Source: a virus. From it: a DNA stretch of 47,469 nt. This document shows positions 6,380 to 16,059 of this stretch, piece after piece (the first letter of the stretch is position 1; every line of letters starts with the position of its first letter). The position numbers and the translations under genes were made by a program. The stretch covers positions 1-47,469 of the IMG/VR virus record IMGVR_UViG_3300022745_001002. One strand, given 5' to 3'. The notes under the pieces are model-generated. The model ran no database searches. It saw only the letters and a program-made list of their open reading frames with translations, and was not told where the DNA came from.

Positions 6380-8722
6380 TCAAAATCCCCGATCGACAAA
6401 AAGGCGGATCTGCCAGTTGGCGGGTGTCAGGGCAACCGTTGCTGAGGCACTGGTCAGGCCCACCAAGAAATAAGAGGAGCCGGGGCGCAGCATCATGGTC
6501 CGACTGGTCAATCGCTGTAGTTCGCAGGATTGGTTGCTGGCGATCGTCGCCCCCATCAGGACATCGATCACATCACCCATCGCATAGACCTGCTCGGCAG
6601 CAATGCAGATTGCCTGCAGTCGTGCCGACACGGTTTTGATCCCGACATTATGAGTGTATGAGGTCGGGGTCGCCAAAGCCGGCGCCGTCACCCAACCGCT
6701 ATCCCAACGCCCCACAAGCGCATAGCTCACCACGCTGCTGATGGCAGAAGCCCCGGCAATCGCCTCGCCGACATAGAGTTTGCTGCTGGTGGTAAAGGTC
6801 GGATTGCTGCCTGCCGCCGTCGAAGCCGCACTAGGCGACTTCATCGCCATGTTGGTGGTATCGAACCAGTCCGAGGCATAGCCCGCCGTCGCCACCGAGG
6901 CCAGAGCGGTGGGAACGCTATAGCTGGTGCCGGCGGGATGCTGGCAATAGGGCAGGATCTCTAAGCCCTGAGCCCACGCTGTCGAGCCGCCCCCCAGATA
7001 CCCGCCCGAGATCGGGCCGCCATAACCCAAACTCACCGTCGAAATGGCGCCGATTTTCAGGGCGCTGGTGGCCACTGTGTAACCGGTTCCGTTGACATAG
7101 AGATAATATTTGCCGGCGATGGGATCATAGGTCAGCTCGACAAAATAGGCCGTGTTGGCGGCATAGGGAGCCACCGAAACCGCATTGGCGATATCGCGGG
7201 TGCTGCCGGTCGATGACAGGTCCACCAGGATATTGCCACCGTTGCTGAGATAGACCACGGCGCCATAGCCACTGGCGTTGACCGCCGACATCACAGCCTG
7301 GGCGGCGTTATTGACAGGCGTCTTGAACCAGGTCCGCATCGACCATCCGCCATTGCCCAAAGGGGCAAGGCTGGGGAAGGCCGCAGACGACATCTTGGAC
7401 GAGCTGCCGTTGAAGACGCCCATATAAGAGCCACTCAGCATCGGGCTGCTGCTGGTGAAGGTGACGCTCGTATTGGTCCAGCTGTTGCCGAAATCATCCA
7501 GGCTGGAATTGTTCAAGGTCAGGCTGGCCTGCGCCGCCTGATTATAGGCTGGACCATATTGCACCGGGGCCAGGGTCGCGCCCCAGGTGACGGCGGTGGC
7601 GCTGCTATAAACGGCATAAAGATAGGATAGCAGATTGGCCGAGCAGGCCGCCGTGTTGCCACCGATAGCCAGCTTGGCGACAAGATCCACCGCGCCGATC
7701 TGTCCAAAGCCATTGGCAAAGGCCAGGATCAGCGGATTGGTGGCCGTGAAAGCAGGGGTCAGTCCCGCGCCGACGGTCAGGAAGGCCGCCGCGCCGCTAC
7801 TGTTGGCGTCCCCCGACAGCACGGTTTGGCGAACAGGAATTTCCGGGCAGGAGATAAAGCTGGGATCAAGGGTGCCGTCGCTTCTGGCTTTGGGAACCGC
7901 ATTGGCGGTGGCCGTGGTGGCGAGGGAAGGACCGCTGGCGACAACCTTCCCTGATCCATTGGCGAAGATGGCAAGGGCGCCATTGGTCGCGGTGCCGGCA
8001 TTGGTGACGACGTTCGCGGCCGGAACACCGCTATCACTGCCTTGGCCGCCGGACGTGTCCGAAAAGGAGACAAGATTTCCCGAGGCGGCCATTCCCGGGC
8101 CAGAGAAGTTGCCCGGCGAAACACCGGTCCAACTCACGCCGTTCCATAGCGGCACCTTGCCGGTGCCGATTGCAACCCCAAAAGGCAGCGAGGCGGCGGC
8201 GGCTTGAGCGGTCGCGGCGCTTGTACTGGCGCTTGTCGCTGCCGCCGCGGCCGTGGCCGCAGCAGCTTGCGCTGTGTTTTGTGCGGTCTGGCAATTTGCC
8301 AGATAGGCGTCGGGGCTGGCGCCGACCGCCACTTTGACGCTGCGGTCGATCTGGGCCTGGAGCTGCTGGATGCATTTGGCCTGATAATCGAGCGCGGTTT
8401 CCACCAGCGCGGGATTGAAGTTATTGACTGAAAATCCGTACTTTTGCTGCAAGACCAGAATGCGGTTCGCCGTCGCCCATTTGTTGGCGATCAGCGGCTG
8501 GCTGGTGCTGGGGTCGGTGATGACCAGCGATGGTGTCGCGCCCGGGTTCAGCAGTTGATATTGCGCTGCCGTCAGTTGCGTGGTGACGGTGGGCGTTACG
8601 GTTCCGTCAACGATGAAGACTTGTAATTCGTCTTGGGACAGGACCGAAAATCCCAAGGGCAGCACCGTGCCCGATCCGTTGCCCAAAAGCGTGGCGGTTG
8701 ATGTCGTGCTGGTGACGGTCAT
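6380..8722 (-). CDS. Tail fibre/spike with lectin-like domain
   Basis: 780 aa receptor-binding structure. Seen: an N-terminal region (residues 1-140) like T7-group fibres, which attaches to the tail; an Ala/Thr/Ser-rich helical linker around 150-190; repeated GxxS/T-rich beta segments to about 400; a concanavalin/LamG-like module about 405-610 with WSMRTWFKTPV, YFVELTYD and YYLYVNGTGY; and a beta-rich C terminus. The lectin-like module probably binds surface polysaccharide. It follows the gp16-like gene and is preceded by a strong hairpin (8730-8771). No variable-repeat or template-repeat pair of a diversity-generating element was seen. Confidence 0.85.
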   Translation of the reverse strand: MTVTSTTSTATLLGNGSGTVLPLGFSVLSQDELQVFIVDGTVTPTVTTQLTAAQYQLLNPGATPSLVITDPSTSQPLIANKWATANRILVLQQKYGFSVNNFNPALVETALDYQAKCIQQLQAQIDRSVKVAVGASPDAYLANCQTAQNTAQAAAATAAAAATSASTSAATAQAAAASLPFGVAIGTGKVPLWNGVSWTGVSPGNFSGPGMAASGNLVSFSDTSGGQGSDSGVPAANVVTNAGTATNGALAIFANGSGKVVASGPSLATTATANAVPKARSDGTLDPSFISCPEIPVRQTVLSGDANSSGAAAFLTVGAGLTPAFTATNPLILAFANGFGQIGAVDLVAKLAIGGNTAACSANLLSYLYAVYSSATAVTWGATLAPVQYGPAYNQAAQASLTLNNSSLDDFGNSWTNTSVTFTSSSPMLSGSYMGVFNGSSSKMSSAAFPSLAPLGNGGWSMRTWFKTPVNNAAQAVMSAVNASGYGAVVYLSNGGNILVDLSSTGSTRDIANAVSVAPYAANTAYFVELTYDPIAGKYYLYVNGTGYTVATSALKIGAISTVSLGYGGPISGGYLGGGSTAWAQGLEILPYCQHPAGTSYSVPTALASVATAGYASDWFDTTNMAMKSPSAASTAAGSNPTFTTSSKLYVGEAIAGASAISSVVSYALVGRWDSGWVTAPALATPTSYTHNVGIKTVSARLQAICIAAEQVYAMGDVIDVLMGATIASNQSCELQRLTSRTMMLRPGSSYFLVGLTSASATVALTPANWQIRLFVDRGF

Positions 8723-8729
8723 AGGCGAA

Positions 8730-8771
8730 ATTCCCAGGTAGCTGCTTGACGATTAGCAGCTACCTGGGAAT
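8730..8771. repeat. 17-bp perfect inverted repeat before the tail-fibre gene
   Basis: Arms 8730-8746 and 8755-8771 are perfect complements (ATTCCCAGGTAGCTGCT type) around an 8-base loop, with a further GGCG/CGCC pairing outside. There is no T run on either strand. Read on the minus strand it lies in the leader of the tail-fibre mRNA, 8 bases before the ATG, and no clear SD sequence remains free. It may slow or process the late transcript or control fibre translation. Confidence 0.75.
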
Positions 8772-8773
8772 GC

Positions 8774-8784
8774 GCCAGAGGTAT
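8774..8784 (-). repeat. GCCAGAGGTAT motif, copy 1
   Basis: Copy of an 11-mer seen at four places in the prophage (8774, 28200, 32437, 35738). On the minus strand this copy lies between the gp16-like stop and the fibre hairpin, about 50 bases before the fibre ATG. Confidence 0.55.
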
Positions 8785-8787
8785 CGC

Positions 8788-11700
8788 CTAGTTTGCCTTC
8801 CCCTTTCCAAACACGACGCCGCGCAGGAAGTCCGCCAGGTCTTCCGGATTCTGATCGCCGTCCATCACATCCCAGAGATATTGCAGCGTGCCGGACGCCT
8901 GTCCGGTCGGCAGACCGAAGACATAGCCCGGAGCTTCGATGGCGTGTTTCACCCATTTGCTGCTGACGGGCTGATCCGTCCATCCCGCGGCGGCGGCGGC
9001 GTCTCTGCCAAGGGTCAGGAGGCTGTCCCCGGCCTTGACCACCGGGCTCATTTCGTAATGCCGCCCGCTGATCGCCGCCTTGGCGGCGTCCCGGAAGAGG
9101 GGGATGCCGGCGGGGATTTCGCCGGCGATCGCCTTTGCCGTCCAGTCGCCCCAGCCTTCGCCCTTATCTTCGTCCGGGCCGCCCTCGGATACCGCCGCTT
9201 CGATGAGCGCCGGCGCCGCCAGATAGAAGAAGCTCCGGGCCAGCACCATGGCGAAGTCGCGGGCGCCGCCTTTGACGTCGCCGGCGCCGATCTTGCCCAT
9301 GCCCTGCCCAGCCAGCCGGACCGTGTCCCTTTGCCGGTTATAGATATGGTTGAAGAAGCCATAGAACATCGTAAACAGCTTCTGGGTTTCCGTGCCGCGC
9401 TGGATGTCCGCCAGGTCGGTAATGCCTTGGGCGCCATGGGCCTTGCGCACCGACTTGTCGGCGGCATAGACGGCGTCGGCTTCCGCCTGACCTTCCGACA
9501 GCGCCTTGCGATAGGCTCCCAGCCAGGTGGGCATGGCCGAGGCCATATCCAGCATCGCCACACCGTAATGGCCATAGCGCGCCACGTCAGCCCGCCAGCT
9601 ATGGTCGCCGACGCTGTCTTGCAGGGCGTCGCGCACATCGCGGTCAATTTCGTTCATGCGGTTGCGCATCTCGCCCGATTTCTCGAACACCATGTCGCGG
9701 ACCCGGGCCATCTTCTCAGGGGGGCCAAAGAACTCGGCGGCCCCTCGGGCCAGCCAGGTGGGGCCAAGTTCGCCGACGCTGTTCAGCAGCGCCGTGGTGC
9801 CATGCTTCAGCATGGTGGAGACACGAAAACCGATGCCGACGATCATGGTGTTAGTGCGGGCGGCATGGGCGAAGCGGTTCCAAGCCGCGAGACCTTTGGC
9901 ATCGATGTTGCGGTTGTTGGCGATGCTTTGCAGCCAGGGCCGGAACTGCTGGTAATATTCCCGGCCCAAGGTCCCCTCGATGGCGCCACGGATGCGCTTG
10001 TCTCCCAGGAAGCGGTCCACATCCATCACGGCCTCGCGGTAGGCGATGTCATGGATGGCCTGCCCCAGCTTCCAGGGAATGGTGTCGATCGACAGCTGGA
10101 TCGGCGCGGCGAAGGAGTCCACGCGCTCGATGGTCCGGCTCTTATCGGTGGTGGCCTTCATATAGCCGTTCTCGAACAGACCGGCCCGGGCCTTCTCGGC
10201 GTGATGTTCTGCCTGCACCGATTTCAGGGGATCATAAATGACCGGGTAATAGCCGCCGCGATAGTCGCCATGGGGGGTCTCGACGGTGCGGGCTTCGATG
10301 CGGTCGGGGGCGACGCCCGACAGACGCTTCTCCAGGGCCTCCGTTTCCGGCCACAGAGCGCCGAAGGTGTCCCAGACGCCTTGCACCCAATCCCAGTCAT
10401 GCTTGCTCATTTCGCGGTCCAGCACCGCCTGGATATCTTCCTTGTCCCAGTGATAGCCCCGGGCCAATTTATCCAGGTTCGATTCGTTGCCGGTGTTCAG
10501 CGCCAGGGCCAGGATTTCCTTCTTGTTCATCAGCCAAGGATCGCCCTCGGCGGTCAGCAGTTCCGGCACTTCCTTCTTGGTCTTCATGTCCTGGAGGAAG
10601 ACTTCTGGCACGATTTTACGCAAATCGCGCAGCCGGGCGGTGATCTCTTTCTGCAGGTCGGCGGCATGGAATTGGGCCTCCTTCAGCCGGCGCATGACGA
10701 CGCGGTTCAAGACGCCATTGGCATCGTCGCCATCCAGCCAGTCGATCATTTGCTCAGGCTTCAGCAGACTCGAGTCCGCCGCGCGGAGCCGCTGGCCAGC
10801 CCGCTCGAGCGCCCCCTTCAGCCCCGGCGCGGTGCCCGGGTTGATATCGCGGCTGACCGGGCGGCGCTTGTTGTTGGCGGTGATGCTCTCGACCGCCTCA
10901 TCGACCATATCGTCGAAGTCGGCTTTGGCCCCGGCCACCTCGATCTTCTTCTGCTCACGGCCGATATGGGCGATGCTCTTGACGGTGTCGGCCAGGCCGC
11001 GCAGTTCGCCGATGGTCATGTCGCTATAATGGGTCAAGGACCAATGGGTCAGCAGGCGGTTCTTCGTCTCGCCGGACAGGTCGCGGAAATCGGCCCAAGC
11101 GGTATAGACCTCATGACCGCTTTGTTCCTGATCCGCCAGCCAGCGGCCAAAATCCTTGCGGGCCTGGACTTCCGTCTGGCTGACCTTTTTGAAATCGAAC
11201 CGCTCCAGCAGCCCATGGATCTGATCCAGGAACCCCTGGGGCAGGCTGGCGATGGTCTTCTTGTCGGCATAGCCCGCCAGCATCGAGACGGCGCGATCGA
11301 CATCGTCGCGGGCGCGCTTGGCTTCGATGAACAGCATATGGTTCAAAAGCTGCCGCCGCTTGGCGATGGCCGCCGCTTCATAGTCATGCTTCCGCGCCGC
11401 TTGCTCGGTGGCCCGGGCGGCCTGGGCTTCTTGCTGGGCATAGCGGTTGACGGCGGTGGCGTCGCGCACCGTCTTCCCCTCGATCTCGGTCTTGGCCCAA
11501 TCGCGGGCGGCGGCAAGATCGGTAGCGGATAGGGTCAAGGCATCGCGGGTGCGGGCGGCCTTGTCGCGGGCCTCGGCCATGTCCCAATCGGCAGCGGTCT
11601 CGGCCCGGCGCAGGCGGTAATCGCCCCGCTGCTTTTCCGCCGCCACCCGGGCGTCGGCCTTGGCGCGCTCGGCGGCGACGCGGCGATCGCCGGTTTCCGT

Positions 11701-14700
11701 GCCGGCGGCACGGCCTTCGCCCCGGGCCAGGCGCATCAGGATGCGGGTTTCCTGGGCCAGCAATTCGGTGCGTTGACCATTCTGCAAGGCGTCCAGGGCG
11801 TCCCGCTCCAGGCTGCCGTCGGTGAAGGGATCGCCATGGCGCTCGGCCATCAGCCGATCGGTTTCCTGATCCACCAGCATTTGGCGCACGCTGCGCTTGT
11901 CGCCCTCGGCCTTCAGCTCGCGTTGCTGCCGTTGCAGTTCCACCAGGTCGCGCACCATGCGGTCGCCCGAGCGATAGCCCATCAGCTCGGACAGTTCGTT
12001 GAAATGTACGCCGCCCTTGTCCACCACCAAAGGATCGCCGGGACGGCCCTTGGGCAGCTTCTCGAGGATGTCGGGGCCGAAGGCGTCCACCAGCGGTGCC
12101 CGCGCCAGTTTCAACCGGTGCTGCGGCGAACCGGGGTGACTGCTCCGCGTCGTCCCTCCCGCCTTATCAGGCGAACCGGGTTCGCCAAAATGCTGGCCGT
12201 CGGCAAACTCGCCGCTGCGCAAGTATTGCAGGGTGGCCAAATCCTTGCGATTGGTCATCAAGGCTTGGTCGGCTTCGGCGCGGGTGCGGGCCGCCTCTTC
12301 CTTCCACCAGTCCTGCTTCTCGCGGGCCAGGCTCTCCATGGTTCGGTGCAGCAGCTTGTCTTCGGCGGCGGCAGTCGCCTTGGTCGCCTGGTCCTGATAG
12401 CGTTGGAACTGCTCCGGCGATAGTCCGGCCTCCTTGGCGCTGCTGAACAGCGCCTGGGCATGCTGACGCTCCGCCATGGCTTGGATTTCATCTTCCGACG
12501 CCAACAGGCGGTCCATCACCTTGGCGACTTCGGGCGGCACCGATCCGCCGAGATTGCGCAAGGAGCGGTAGATCCGCACCAGCCAGCCCCTGAACTGGCG
12601 GAAGATGTCCGCCAGCCCGGGGGATGGGGCCTTGCCTTCCATCAGATAGGCTTCGAAGCCACGCGCCCATTGCTCATGCTGATCACTGCCCAGCTTGTCG
12701 ATCAGCTCTTGATGGTCGAAGGGGCCGGAAACGTCGTGATCGACCCCCAGCCATTTGAGCGTGGTCGCCAAGTCGGTGCGCAATTGCGGCGGCGCATCCT
12801 CGCGGGCGGCGTCGCGCACCAATTCATCCAGCCATAAATGGCCGGTCTCATGCAGCAAGGTGGACAGGTTGCGGTCTTGGGTCAGACGGATAATGGCCTG
12901 GCTCGAGGACAGCAGGATATCGCCGCGCTTAGCCGTCTGATCGGCCTGGGCATAGCGATTTCCCTCGTGATCCTTGATCCCCGAGAGAAGATCGCCTAAC
13001 CTGATTGTTGCGTCTGTATGCCCAGATCCTGCGGTGCTGTTTAGCACGGTCTGGGGTGCCAGCCCTTCCCTGGAGGGTACCTCTGCGGACGAAGTGCCCG
13101 CCTCTACGATGTCAGCACCGGTCGCGGCGGGCAACCTTTTCTCAAGACGCTGTTCATGCAGTCGGTGGATGGTTTCGCTCTCCACCTCCATCGGCTTGTC
13201 GGCATATTCCAGGACCGTGGTCTTGACCGCGTAGCGCCGCCCTTCGATGTCGATCGGGGTAAACAGCACGTGGGCTTGTTTGACGCCTCTGCGCTCTTTG
13301 TAATCCTCATGACTATCCACCAGGGTGGCTTCTTCGGTGATCTGCCGCACCGCCTGTAAAGCCGCTTGATGGTCTTTGACATCCACCGACTTCTCAAATT
13401 TGCTGGCAATGTCGTCCAGTTTTCCCTTGGACAGCTTGATTTCCCAGCCGGTGTCTTTGTTGACCACCGGACTTTTGTCCATATGCTTCAGCGCCGCCTG
13501 ACTTTGCTTGGCGCCACGCGGTGTCTCCGTGCCTACTGAGATCGGCAAAATGTGCATTTGGCGATCGAGATCGACGCCGGCTTTGAGGGGCTGATTGAAC
13601 AGCTTGCCGCCTTCGGCCTCGGTTACGGATTCCGCCTGACGGCGCTTGTCATACTCGGCGATGGCGGTGCGGATCTTCTCGGGGCTGTCACGGCGGACAT
13701 CCAAGCCTAAATGGTTGACGACCTGGTCCAGCTGCTGCAACGACTGGCGGTGGGCCGCGGCCTGGTGATCGACATTCTCTTCGACATAGCGCGGCTGGCC
13801 GGCCAGTTCGCCGCGCAGGGCTTCGATCAGATGATCGGGGGTCGGACGCTCCCCTTGGGTTTCGGGGAAATATCCAGCCTCCCAGGCGGCGTGGGTGGCT
13901 TCGTCCAGGCTGTAACGCGAGGATGCGGCGCTTTCGGTACCGGGCAGACGCGGGCCGTCTTCGACGCCTTCGCGCAGCAGCTTGCGGGTGAAGGGGCGGC
14001 CTTTGTGCCATTGGTCGGCCCCCATATCCTTCAGTTCGCCGCCGGGATCTTCGAGACCGCCCCGGCGGGACAGGAACTCGGCCAAGCTATCGCCATGGAT
14101 GGCGCGGGCAGAAGGCAGGCCGCCAGACTTCAAGGCGGCGATCATCTGATTCAGCCCCTCTTGCCCCAGTTCGGGCCGCAACAGCGGCGCAGCATCCGGC
14201 TGCGCGAATTCGATGCCAATCGGGCGTTGGCGGTATTTTTCCCAAGCATCGATGCCGAAGCGATCGCCCATGGTCTGATAATGGGCGGCCATGAAGGTAG
14301 CGATCTGCTGGGCTTGGTTGAGCGGCATCCCCTCGCGCAGCTGGCCCAGAAAGTCGTCATAGACGCGCTGCGCCGGTTCGGCGTTCTTGGCTTCGGCCTC
14401 GACCGTGCGCTGATAGTCCTGCGCCCGTTCCGCCACCAGCTGGGGGCGACGGCGATCATAATCCTGGGATTCGCGGAAGGTCCAGCCGTCGGGGGTCAGC
14501 CTCACATCATGCTGGACGAACTGGGCGAAGTTGGTGCCGGTCAGATGCGCGGCGAAATCGGCGGTGGGGATCTGGACATCGCCGCCCGTCGCCAAGCCTT
14601 CGGCCAATTGCTGCTTCAGCTCGGGGATATGCTGAGTCAGGGGATCGTGTTCATCGTCCAGGGCGAAGGGATCGATCCCCATGCTTTGATAGAACTGCTG

Positions 14701-16059
14701 GATTTTTTCCGCCGGCACGCCGATCTGATCGGGTTTATCGCCCTGGTGTTCCGCCAGAAATTCAGCGAAAGCATCGGGGCTGCGACTGCGGGTCTTGCTG
14801 TCCTGGCTGGCCTGGAGGAAGCTGTCCCAAAGCTGTTGATTCCCTTTGGCCCGCCGGGCCTGGGCCAGTTCCGCGCCGAGATGCACGCCAGAGCCGGGCA
14901 GCGCGATCAGGGCGGAGGCCGCCGCCATATCCTTCGCGGTGTTGGCCAGCCGGTCGATGGCCTGCGCCCGCTGCTCGGGATCATTGAAGATGGTGGCGAA
15001 ATCGCCGTCGCTGGCCAGCCGCGCCGTCTGTTCGGCGATGATATGGGCGGTGTCCTGAGCAAAGCCCAAGGCCGCGCCTTCGCCGACGGTCTTGACATAT
15101 TCGCCACCGAAGCGGGCCAAGGCCTGGGCGACGCCGGGGCGGCTCAAGGACTCCTTGATGGCGTCCCGCATCAGGGTTTGCGCCCCGGCCTGGAATCCCT
15201 TGCCGGCCGATCCCAGCCGCAGGTTCATCAGGGCGGCGTCGGTCAGGCCGGCGAAGATCGCCGCCCCTTGCGCCACACCTTCGTCGATGGGATTGCCGGC
15301 ATCGTCGGTGGTGCCCTTCAATTGCAGATACATATTGCCGGCGCCGACCTTGAATTGATCCGCCGCCATGCCGCCGGTCAGCCCAGCAAAACCGCCCGCC
15401 ACACCGCCGGCGGAGGTGCCTAAGCCGGGGATCACGCTGCCCATCGCGGCCCCGGCGGCGATACCGCCCGCCGCGGCATTCTTGGCCTCATTGGCATTGT
15501 CGAGCAAGCCGGCAACGAAGCCGGAGACGGTGTTCAAGGCATGGGCGAAGCCTTGGGTCTGCGGCTGCTGCGCCAACTGCCGGTCGATCTCGGACAGTTG
15601 CGCCTGGATCGCGGGATCCTGGTTGCCGGTTTGCAGCGCCCAGCCGAGCCGACCGCGCTGATTGGACAGCATCGCTTCGGTCCAGCCGGATTTCAGGGCA
15701 CCCCAGCTTTTGCTGACGATGTTGAGCTGATCAAAATCATCCTTGGCGATGCGGGCACTTTGCGGATTGGCCGCCACCCATTGCGCCAGCACCGGATTGC
15801 CGTCCAGGCGAACCCGGTTCGCCGCCAGGGCGGCCTGCTGCTGATAGCTGGGCAGGTTGGCTTCGACCACCGAGGCCGGGGCACCGACCGAGGGGGCCAA
15901 GGCCCTGGCCGGGGCCGCCGCATCGGGATTGGCGTCTTGATTGGCCAGCAGCACGCCGGTGGCGGCCTGGCTTTGCGCCTGCTTTTCCTGGGCCATCAAC
16001 CCGGCGTAATAGGCCACCTTGTCGGGATCGACAGAGGGATCGAGAACGGGATCGGTCAT
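8788..16059 (-). CDS. Giant internal virion protein (gp16-like polyvalent protein)
   Basis: 2423 aa. In T7-like phages the largest internal core protein is ejected to build the DNA channel across the envelope. Seen: a Gly/Ala-rich hydrophobic stretch about residues 185-235; a segment near 870 reading KDTGWEIKLSKGKLDD then KERRGVKQAHVLF, like the Barnase/EndoU/RelE-type nuclease domains of phage polyvalent proteins; HETGHLWLDEL near 1068 with a zinc-protease HExxH; long charged coiled coils about 1300-1700; and a hydrophobic segment (FFYLAAPALIEA) near the C terminus. A palindromic repeat element is inserted in frame near residue 1300. The start overlaps the previous stop (ATGA). Domain calls are by eye; position after the gp15-like gene supports the core role. 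Confidence 0.8.
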   Translation of the reverse strand: MTDPVLDPSVDPDKVAYYAGLMAQEKQAQSQAATGVLLANQDANPDAAAPARALAPSVGAPASVVEANLPSYQQQAALAANRVRLDGNPVLAQWVAANPQSARIAKDDFDQLNIVSKSWGALKSGWTEAMLSNQRGRLGWALQTGNQDPAIQAQLSEIDRQLAQQPQTQGFAHALNTVSGFVAGLLDNANEAKNAAAGGIAAGAAMGSVIPGLGTSAGGVAGGFAGLTGGMAADQFKVGAGNMYLQLKGTTDDAGNPIDEGVAQGAAIFAGLTDAALMNLRLGSAGKGFQAGAQTLMRDAIKESLSRPGVAQALARFGGEYVKTVGEGAALGFAQDTAHIIAEQTARLASDGDFATIFNDPEQRAQAIDRLANTAKDMAAASALIALPGSGVHLGAELAQARRAKGNQQLWDSFLQASQDSKTRSRSPDAFAEFLAEHQGDKPDQIGVPAEKIQQFYQSMGIDPFALDDEHDPLTQHIPELKQQLAEGLATGGDVQIPTADFAAHLTGTNFAQFVQHDVRLTPDGWTFRESQDYDRRRPQLVAERAQDYQRTVEAEAKNAEPAQRVYDDFLGQLREGMPLNQAQQIATFMAAHYQTMGDRFGIDAWEKYRQRPIGIEFAQPDAAPLLRPELGQEGLNQMIAALKSGGLPSARAIHGDSLAEFLSRRGGLEDPGGELKDMGADQWHKGRPFTRKLLREGVEDGPRLPGTESAASSRYSLDEATHAAWEAGYFPETQGERPTPDHLIEALRGELAGQPRYVEENVDHQAAAHRQSLQQLDQVVNHLGLDVRRDSPEKIRTAIAEYDKRRQAESVTEAEGGKLFNQPLKAGVDLDRQMHILPISVGTETPRGAKQSQAALKHMDKSPVVNKDTGWEIKLSKGKLDDIASKFEKSVDVKDHQAALQAVRQITEEATLVDSHEDYKERRGVKQAHVLFTPIDIEGRRYAVKTTVLEYADKPMEVESETIHRLHEQRLEKRLPAATGADIVEAGTSSAEVPSREGLAPQTVLNSTAGSGHTDATIRLGDLLSGIKDHEGNRYAQADQTAKRGDILLSSSQAIIRLTQDRNLSTLLHETGHLWLDELVRDAAREDAPPQLRTDLATTLKWLGVDHDVSGPFDHQELIDKLGSDQHEQWARGFEAYLMEGKAPSPGLADIFRQFRGWLVRIYRSLRNLGGSVPPEVAKVMDRLLASEDEIQAMAERQHAQALFSSAKEAGLSPEQFQRYQDQATKATAAAEDKLLHRTMESLAREKQDWWKEEAARTRAEADQALMTNRKDLATLQYLRSGEFADGQHFGEPGSPDKAGGTTRSSHPGSPQHRLKLARAPLVDAFGPDILEKLPKGRPGDPLVVDKGGVHFNELSELMGYRSGDRMVRDLVELQRQQRELKAEGDKRSVRQMLVDQETDRLMAERHGDPFTDGSLERDALDALQNGQRTELLAQETRILMRLARGEGRAAGTETGDRRVAAERAKADARVAAEKQRGDYRLRRAETAADWDMAEARDKAARTRDALTLSATDLAAARDWAKTEIEGKTVRDATAVNRYAQQEAQAARATEQAARKHDYEAAAIAKRRQLLNHMLFIEAKRARDDVDRAVSMLAGYADKKTIASLPQGFLDQIHGLLERFDFKKVSQTEVQARKDFGRWLADQEQSGHEVYTAWADFRDLSGETKNRLLTHWSLTHYSDMTIGELRGLADTVKSIAHIGREQKKIEVAGAKADFDDMVDEAVESITANNKRRPVSRDINPGTAPGLKGALERAGQRLRAADSSLLKPEQMIDWLDGDDANGVLNRVVMRRLKEAQFHAADLQKEITARLRDLRKIVPEVFLQDMKTKKEVPELLTAEGDPWLMNKKEILALALNTGNESNLDKLARGYHWDKEDIQAVLDREMSKHDWDWVQGVWDTFGALWPETEALEKRLSGVAPDRIEARTVETPHGDYRGGYYPVIYDPLKSVQAEHHAEKARAGLFENGYMKATTDKSRTIERVDSFAAPIQLSIDTIPWKLGQAIHDIAYREAVMDVDRFLGDKRIRGAIEGTLGREYYQQFRPWLQSIANNRNIDAKGLAAWNRFAHAARTNTMIVGIGFRVSTMLKHGTTALLNSVGELGPTWLARGAAEFFGPPEKMARVRDMVFEKSGEMRNRMNEIDRDVRDALQDSVGDHSWRADVARYGHYGVAMLDMASAMPTWLGAYRKALSEGQAEADAVYAADKSVRKAHGAQGITDLADIQRGTETQKLFTMFYGFFNHIYNRQRDTVRLAGQGMGKIGAGDVKGGARDFAMVLARSFFYLAAPALIEAAVSEGGPDEDKGEGWGDWTAKAIAGEIPAGIPLFRDAAKAAISGRHYEMSPVVKAGDSLLTLGRDAAAAAGWTDQPVSSKWVKHAIEAPGYVFGLPTGQASGTLQYLWDVMDGDQNPEDLADFLRGVVFGKGKAN
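12125..12186. repeat. In-frame composite palindromic element, copy A (62 bp)
   Basis: It ends in the 17-bp palindrome GGCGAACCGGGTTCGCC (12170-12186) and begins with a half-copy GGCGAACCGGG (12125). The middle (GTGACTGCTCCGCGTCGTCC...) also occurs at 36738-36826. It lies inside the gp16-like gene, where the minus strand reads GEPGSPDKAGGTTRSSHPGS without breaking the frame. Confidence 0.85.
15807..15823. repeat. 17-bp palindrome GGCGAACCCGGTTCGCC
   Basis: Perfect 8+8 inverted repeat around one base, near the 5' end of the gp16-like gene and kept in frame (reads AANRVRL). Same family as copies at 12170, 22032, 28139 (one mismatch), 36810 and 42796. Confidence 0.7.

Noticed and set aside
6380-8722. 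Diversity-generating retroelement as in phage BPP-1
   Set aside because: No reverse transcriptase gene and no template/variable repeat pair was found near the fibre gene or elsewhere.
8746-11532. 928-aa plus-strand ORF
   Set aside because: Antisense shadow of the 2423-aa virion gene; high-GC codon structure keeps the opposite frame open, and no family features or ribosome site are seen.
13711-15423. 570-aa plus-strand ORF
   Set aside because: Antisense to the same virion gene; Gly/Ala-rich with no recognisable domain.
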